8,579 nucleotides of DNA from Thermoanaerobaculales bacterium (lineage in GTDB: Bacteria > Acidobacteriota > Thermoanaerobaculia > Thermoanaerobaculales > Sulfomarinibacteraceae), in assembly GCA_025456385.1 (NCBI GenBank), contig JALOKS010000166.1, positions 1 to 8,579 of the forward strand, given 5' to 3'. Positions within the stretch are counted from its first letter, which is position 1. Each line of letters opens with the position of its first letter. Positions 5,399 through 8,579 of this stretch are shown in pieces. A model generated the notes under the pieces. It had not been told where the DNA came from. It saw only the letters and a list, made by a program, of their open reading frames with translations, and ran no database searches. The position numbers and the translations under genes are program-made.

Positions 5399-6741
5399 GT
5401 GGCGGACAACGAGCTCATCTCCTCGGCGCTCGGCCGCTTCCTCAAGCTCGGCGGCCTCGCCGGCCGCGTGGGGGTGTCGGTGGTCGGCAGCCAGGTCCTC
5501 GAGCTGGCGCGCTCGGGCCCCTCGCGGCAGCTGCAGCGGACCGAGAACCTTGTCCGCAACGCCGCCCGCATCGTCGAAACCCTGGGTGAGCTGAAGGGCG
5601 CTGCCATGAAGCTGGGGCAGATGCTCAGCCTGCACGAGGGCATGATGCCGCCCGAGGTGGCGGAGGTTCTGCGCGGGCTGCAGCGGTCCGCGCCGAAGGT
5701 ACCGGCGGAGGTCATGGAGCTCGAGATCCGCGGCGCGCTCGAGAACTACGAGGAGCTCTTCGCCGAGCTCGACCTCGAGGCCTTCGCGGCGGCCTCGATC
5801 GGCCAGGTCCACCGCGGCCGCCTGCGCGACGGCCGCGAGGTCGCGGTCAAGATCCAGTACCCGCTGATCGAGGAGATCGTCACGGCCGACCTCAAGAACC
5901 TCAAGACCCTGGTGCGCACGCTCCTCGCGCTGATCTCCGACATCGACTTCGAGCCGATCTGGCGCGAGCTCCGCGACCGCCTCATGGAGGAGCTCGACTA
6001 CCGCCACGAGGCGGCCAACATCCGCCGCATGGCCGAGCTGCACCGGGGCGTGCCGGAGATCGTCATCCCGGGTGTGGTCGACGAGGCGACGACCCGGACG
6101 GTGCTCACCCTCGAGTACGTCTGGTGCTCGCCGAGTTCGTTCTCCGCGGCCTGCTCGTGCACCGCTTCCTGCACGCCGATCCCAACCTCGCGAACTTCTC
6201 CTTCCTCGCGGACGGGCGCGTGGTCGTGTACGACTTCGGCAGCGTCAAGCACGTGCCAGAGGAGATGGCTCGGCGCTACGCCGAGCTCCTGCTGGCGACG
6301 GCCCACGGACACGGCGATCGGATCCCCGAGATCCTGACCCGCATGGGCATCTTCATGAGGGACGGCTCGCCGATGCCGGCGCCGACCATCGAGCCCTACC
6401 TGCAGCTGTTCGGCCAGGTCCTGCGCGAGGCACCGCCCTACACCTTCGGCGAGGACCCGGGGATCTACCAGCGGCTGTTCGCGATCGGCCTCAGCAACTG
6501 GGAGTACTCACGGGAGATGCAGTTCCCGGAGGACGCGATCTTCGTCAATCGCGCCCTCGGCGGCCACTTCGGCAACCTCGCCCGCCTGCGGGCGGCCGGG
6601 CCGTGGCGGGAGCTCGTGCTCCGCTACGCCGAGCCGGTGGTCGGAGGGCTGGGAAGGCCGGTCTCCGCGACGATGGGTGCTCGAGGTGCTCGAGGGACGC
6701 GCGAGGTCCTACAGCGGGGCCGTCCGGCCCAAGGAGAGTGA
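5399..6741 (+). pseudogene. COQ8/ABC1-type atypical kinase, frame-disrupted with internal loss
   Basis: This encodes a UbiB/COQ8-family atypical kinase, a family linked to quinone biosynthesis and lipid homeostasis. The first frame (241 aa to about 6121) has the KxGQ motif (K71-Q74), the Ala-rich loop AAAS (130-133, followed by IGQVH), the nucleotide-binding lysine K151 in VAVKIQ, and ELD of the ExD motif (198-200), ending at VLTLEYV. The homology resumes in another frame from about 6121 (LVLAEFVLRGLLVHRFLHADPN, then VYDFGS) to the stop at 6741. HADPN and DFG supply the catalytic and metal-binding Asp residues. Compared from memory with COQ8, about 20 residues between LEYV and the LVLAEF helix are missing, so this is not a simple one-base slip; a deletion of 3n+1 nt explains it. 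It is either a true pseudogene or a local assembly error. The C-terminal tail after about 6640 may also change frame. Confidence 0.75.
6676..6693 (+). repeat. Tandem 9-bp duplication near the end of the ABC1 gene
   Basis: GGTGCTCGA occurs twice head-to-tail (6676-6684 and 6685-6693). It lies where the coding signal becomes ambiguous: third-position G/C is poor in the frame ending at 6741 and better in the frame reading WVLEVLEGRARSYSG. It may be a simple slippage product. Confidence 0.6.
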
Positions 6742-6815
6742 GACCGGCCTCCCCAGCGCTCCGCCGTTCAGTCTAGAGCCGGGATCGCCGGCGCCGCAAG
6801 GCTGCGGGACGGCGC

Positions 6816-7232
6816 TCACATCGGTCCGCCGCAGGCCGCTCGCTCGCGGACCAGGGTCAGGAACTGGCGGGCGATGAGCTGCATGTCCTCCAGCCGCTCC
6901 GGGTCGGGCTCGGTCGTGCTCGGGTCCCAGGTGCGGACCTCCACCCACAGCGGCTCGATGGACGCAGGCTGCTGGTCGGGGCTCCGCCTGATGTTGACGC
7001 TGATCTCGATCGGCGCGCCGTAGGTGTCCGCCTCGATGCGGGCGAGCAGGGCGCCGGCTGCCTGGTTCGAGCTGAAGACCCTCGCGCCGAGCTGCGCGAG
7101 CGCGGACTGGGACGCGATCCAGATGCGGTCGAAGCGGTCCTCGCACTGCTGGCGCAGGCTGGGCGTGGCGGTGTGCGAGGACGCACACGCGCCGAGCAGG
7201 GCGGCGAGGAGCAGGGCGGCGAGCTGACGCAT
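6816..7232 (-). CDS. Small lipoprotein of unknown function
   Basis: The 138-aa protein begins with a short basic n-region, a hydrophobic stretch (LAALLLAALL) and the lipobox LGAC with Cys16, so it should be processed by signal peptidase II and anchored in a membrane by lipid. The mature part has a helical section with CEDRFDRIWIASQSALAQLG, then strands (GALLARIEAD, PIEISVNIRR, IEPLWVEVRTWD) and a C-terminal helix. An alpha/beta layout of this kind is common in small periplasmic lipoproteins, but I recognise no family. Two further cysteines (30 and 134) may form a disulfide. The start at 7232 is set by GGAGG (7244 to 7240) 7 nt upstream and by the signal peptide. It diverges from the MBL gene with overlapping -10 boxes. 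Confidence 0.75.
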   Translation of the reverse strand: MRQLAALLLAALLGACASSHTATPSLRQQCEDRFDRIWIASQSALAQLGARVFSSNQAAGALLARIEADTYGAPIEISVNIRRSPDQQPASIEPLWVEVRTWDPSTTEPDPERLEDMQLIARQFLTLVRERAACGGPM

Positions 7233-7262
7233 GCGGGCACCTCCGGCCGGACTCTGGCCACC

Positions 7263-7272
7263 AGCGTACACT
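7263..7272. promoter_or_regulatory. Overlapping divergent -10 elements
   Basis: AGCGTACACT reads TACACT on the plus strand (7267-7272) and TACGCT on the minus strand (7268 to 7263), sharing the central TA. The plus box would start transcription near 7279, just before the GGGAGG of the MBL gene. The minus box would start near 7256, about 24 nt before the lipoprotein ATG. Bidirectional promoters with symmetric -10 elements are known in bacteria. No strong -35 is visible on either side. Confidence 0.4.
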
Positions 7273-7290
7273 GTCCGCCGGGAGGTTCGC

Positions 7291-8190
7291 ATGCCCGAGA
7301 TCCGCACCCTCGATCTCGAGTTCTTCGGTGCGTCGGGAGTGATCTCGTCGTTCCTCGCACCGTTGGGCTCAGGCTTCGCGCTCTTCGACCCGGGGCCGGC
7401 GAGCGCGGTGCCGGAGCTGGAGCAGCGGGTCAACGGGGCCGGCTTCGAGCTCGCCGACCTGCGGGCCGTGTTCGCGACCCACGTCCACCTCGACCACGCC
7501 GGCGGCGCCGGCGCCCTGGCCCGCCGCACCGGCTGCACGGTCTTCGCCCATCCGGCGGGCGTGCCGCACCTGCTCGACCCCCACCGCAAGCTGCTGCCCT
7601 CGGCCGAGCGGATCTACCGCGAGATGATGGTGCCGCTGTGGGGGGTGACCGAGGCCGCGCCCGAGGGTTCCGTGCGCGCGGTCGGCGACGGCGAGGCGGT
7701 GTCTGTCGACGGCGTGACCGTCGTCGGGTGGCACACACCAGGGCACGCGCTGCACCACGTCGCGTGGCAGATCGGCGAGGCGGTCGCCACCGGAGATGTG
7801 GCCGGTGTCCGTTTCGCGCCCGCGACCCACGTCCTGCCGCCGATGCCGCCGCCCGACATCGACCTCGAGCTGTGGCGGGCGAGCCTCGCCGTGCTCCGCC
7901 GCCTCGCCCCCGCGCGCCTGCTGCTGACCCACTTCGGGGCCTTCGACGACCCGGCGCGCCACCTCGACGAGCTCGAGGAGCGCCTCCTGCGCTGGGCCGC
8001 GATCGCGCGCCGGGTCGTCGCCGCGGGCGGTGACCGGGCCGCTCTCGGCGCCGAGCTCCTCGCCCTCGACGAGCGCGAGATGGCAGCCTCCGGAGTGCCG
8101 GCCGAGGCCGTGGCCCGCTACCGGCGACTGTGCCCGATGGAGGAGAACTCGGCCGGGCTGTTCCGGTTCTGCCTGCAGCAGCAGGCCTGA
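7291..8190 (+). CDS. MBL-fold metal-dependent hydrolase
   Basis: The 299-aa protein has the metallo-beta-lactamase fold with a full set of metal ligands: H64-V-H66-L-D68-H69 (THVHLDHAGG), His152 in TPGH, Asp169 in TGD and His214 in LTHFG. It should bind two metal ions (Zn or Fe) and act as a cytoplasmic hydrolase of the glyoxalase II-like group; the substrate (thioester, lactone or other) cannot be told. Segments follow the family order: substrate strand with FDPG (32-35), HAHP-like region (VFAHPAG, 85-90), a helical insert (91-120), and a C-terminal helical region with acidic residues (225-275). The start at 7291 is supported by GGGAGG (7280-7285) 5 nt upstream; a frame opening at 7231 overlaps the divergent gene and the promoter and is rejected. 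No signal peptide is seen. Confidence 0.88.
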   Translation: MPEIRTLDLEFFGASGVISSFLAPLGSGFALFDPGPASAVPELEQRVNGAGFELADLRAVFATHVHLDHAGGAGALARRTGCTVFAHPAGVPHLLDPHRKLLPSAERIYREMMVPLWGVTEAAPEGSVRAVGDGEAVSVDGVTVVGWHTPGHALHHVAWQIGEAVATGDVAGVRFAPATHVLPPMPPPDIDLELWRASLAVLRRLAPARLLLTHFGAFDDPARHLDELEERLLRWAAIARRVVAAGGDRAALGAELLALDEREMAASGVPAEAVARYRRLCPMEENSAGLFRFCLQQQA

Positions 8191-8207
8191 GCTGCCGGGG
8201 CGCCGCT

Positions 8208-8230
8208 CGCGACCGGCGCGCGCGACCGGC
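8208..8230. repeat. Short direct repeat in the 65-bp convergent gap
   Basis: CGCGACCGGC occurs at 8208-8217 and 8221-8230. The gap between the MBL gene and the BNR-repeat gene otherwise holds only GC-rich sequence, with no hairpin followed by a T-run. Probably of no functional meaning. Confidence 0.4.
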
Positions 8231-8255
8231 ACCGAGGATGCCCGCGAGGCTCCCC

Positions 8256-8579
8256 TCAGGGCCTCCGGCGGCCGGCCGGGGCGCGCGGGGCTGGCGGCAA
8301 GGGCCTGAGGTTGACCCTCCACGCGCCGCGGCCGTGGGTGAAGGCGTAGAGCCACGGCTCGCCGTGCTCATCGGCCGCGATCGTGAGCCACTCGGTGACG
8401 GCGTTGGCGAAGCCCGTGTTCTCGACCGCCCAGGTGCGCCCGCCGTTGACGGTCGTCATCACTCCGAGGTCGGTTCCGAGGTACAGGCGGTCAGGGTCGC
8501 CGGGATCGACGACGAGCGAGTGGACCGGAATGTCGGGAACTGACGCCGACCCGCGCCCGTCGAGGTCGCTCCAGCTCAG
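8256..8579 (-). CDS. BNR-repeat (sialidase/VPS10-like propeller) protein, C-terminal part
   Basis: The last 107 codons of a gene entering from the right edge are present; the 5' end is outside the window. The visible part is the end of a beta-propeller of the BNR/Asp-box type: VHSLVVDPGDPDRLYLGTDLGVM leads into an Asp-box-like VNGGRTW, then a final blade ends in the characteristic HGRGAWRVNL. The last residues (PLPPAPRAPAGRRRP) are Pro/Arg-rich, and nothing like a PorSS or sorting domain follows. Such proteins are usually exported and are often large; some act on glycans but most are of unknown role. The frame is open to the window edge, so the ATG/GTG near 8460 is internal and not the start. 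It converges on the MBL gene with a 65-bp gap. Confidence 0.8.
   Translation of the reverse strand: MSWSDLDGRGSASVPDIPVHSLVVDPGDPDRLYLGTDLGVMTTVNGGRTWAVENTGFANAVTEWLTIAADEHGEPWLYAFTHGRGAWRVNLRPLPPAPRAPAGRRRP

Noticed and set aside
3478..5715. A 745-codon minus-strand open frame spanning several genes
   Set aside because: It covers the hypothetical, ribbon-helix-helix and bacterioferritin genes in another frame or strand, with Arg/Pro/Ala-rich low-complexity translation typical of GC-rich shadow frames.
6105..6130. Programmed ribosomal frameshift in the ABC1 kinase gene
   Set aside because: No slippery heptamer is seen, and a simple slip would not account for the roughly 20 missing residues.
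7369..8355. Long minus-strand open frames opposite the MBL hydrolase
   Set aside because: The plus strand encodes a complete MBL protein with all metal ligands; the antisense frames are low-complexity shadows.

Overview
This is an 8.6 kb stretch of a very GC-rich bacterial chromosome with strong G/C preference at third codon positions. That preference also creates many long spurious open frames on the opposite strands. I see no tRNA, rRNA, CRISPR array, insertion sequence or phage gene. The lineage cannot be fixed from the sequence. NrfH with a CXXCHxM heme, a membrane-anchored NrfA, a COQ8-like ABC1 protein and a BNR-repeat secreted-type protein would fit a Gram-negative soil or sediment bacterium, for example Acidobacteriota or a former deltaproteobacterial group. 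This is a weak inference.

Layout, left to right. A class I SAM methyltransferase with an N-terminal Cys cluster lies on the minus strand (20-859). It diverges, across about 250 bp of shared regulatory DNA, from the core of the window, a two-gene operon nrfH-nrfA (1108-3309). This encodes a membrane tetraheme quinol dehydrogenase and a pentaheme nitrite reductase, which together would couple menaquinol oxidation to reduction of nitrite to ammonium in the periplasm. The NrfA is unusual in having CXXCH rather than CXXCK at its first (catalytic) heme, and a long insertion between hemes 1 and 2. Convergent to it is a 208-residue protein of unknown function (3357-3983, minus). Next come an orphan ribbon-helix-helix DNA-binding protein (4200-4421, minus) with a perfect 14-bp palindrome upstream, and a probable tiny one-helix membrane protein (4518-4649, minus).

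The right half starts with a bacterioferritin with a complete ferroxidase centre and a heme-ligand Met (4804-5295, plus). It is followed by a COQ8/ABC1-type atypical kinase gene that is broken by a frame change and an apparent loss of about 20 codons near 6120 (5399-6741, plus). A small lipoprotein (6816-7232, minus) and an MBL-fold metal hydrolase (7291-8190, plus) diverge from a compact intergenic region with overlapping -10 elements. The window ends in the 3' part of a BNR-repeat protein (8256-8579, minus, 5' end outside the window).

Functional theme: periplasmic nitrite respiration, iron/heme storage and a quinone-linked kinase would suit a quinone-based anaerobic or microaerobic lifestyle, but only nrfHA is clearly one transcription unit. 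Gene starts fall into two classes. Most have a purine-rich Shine-Dalgarno sequence 5 nt (7 nt for the lipoprotein) before the start. At least two lack one and instead have a TGCTAT-type extended -10 placed 6-7 nt before the start codon, as expected for leaderless mRNAs.
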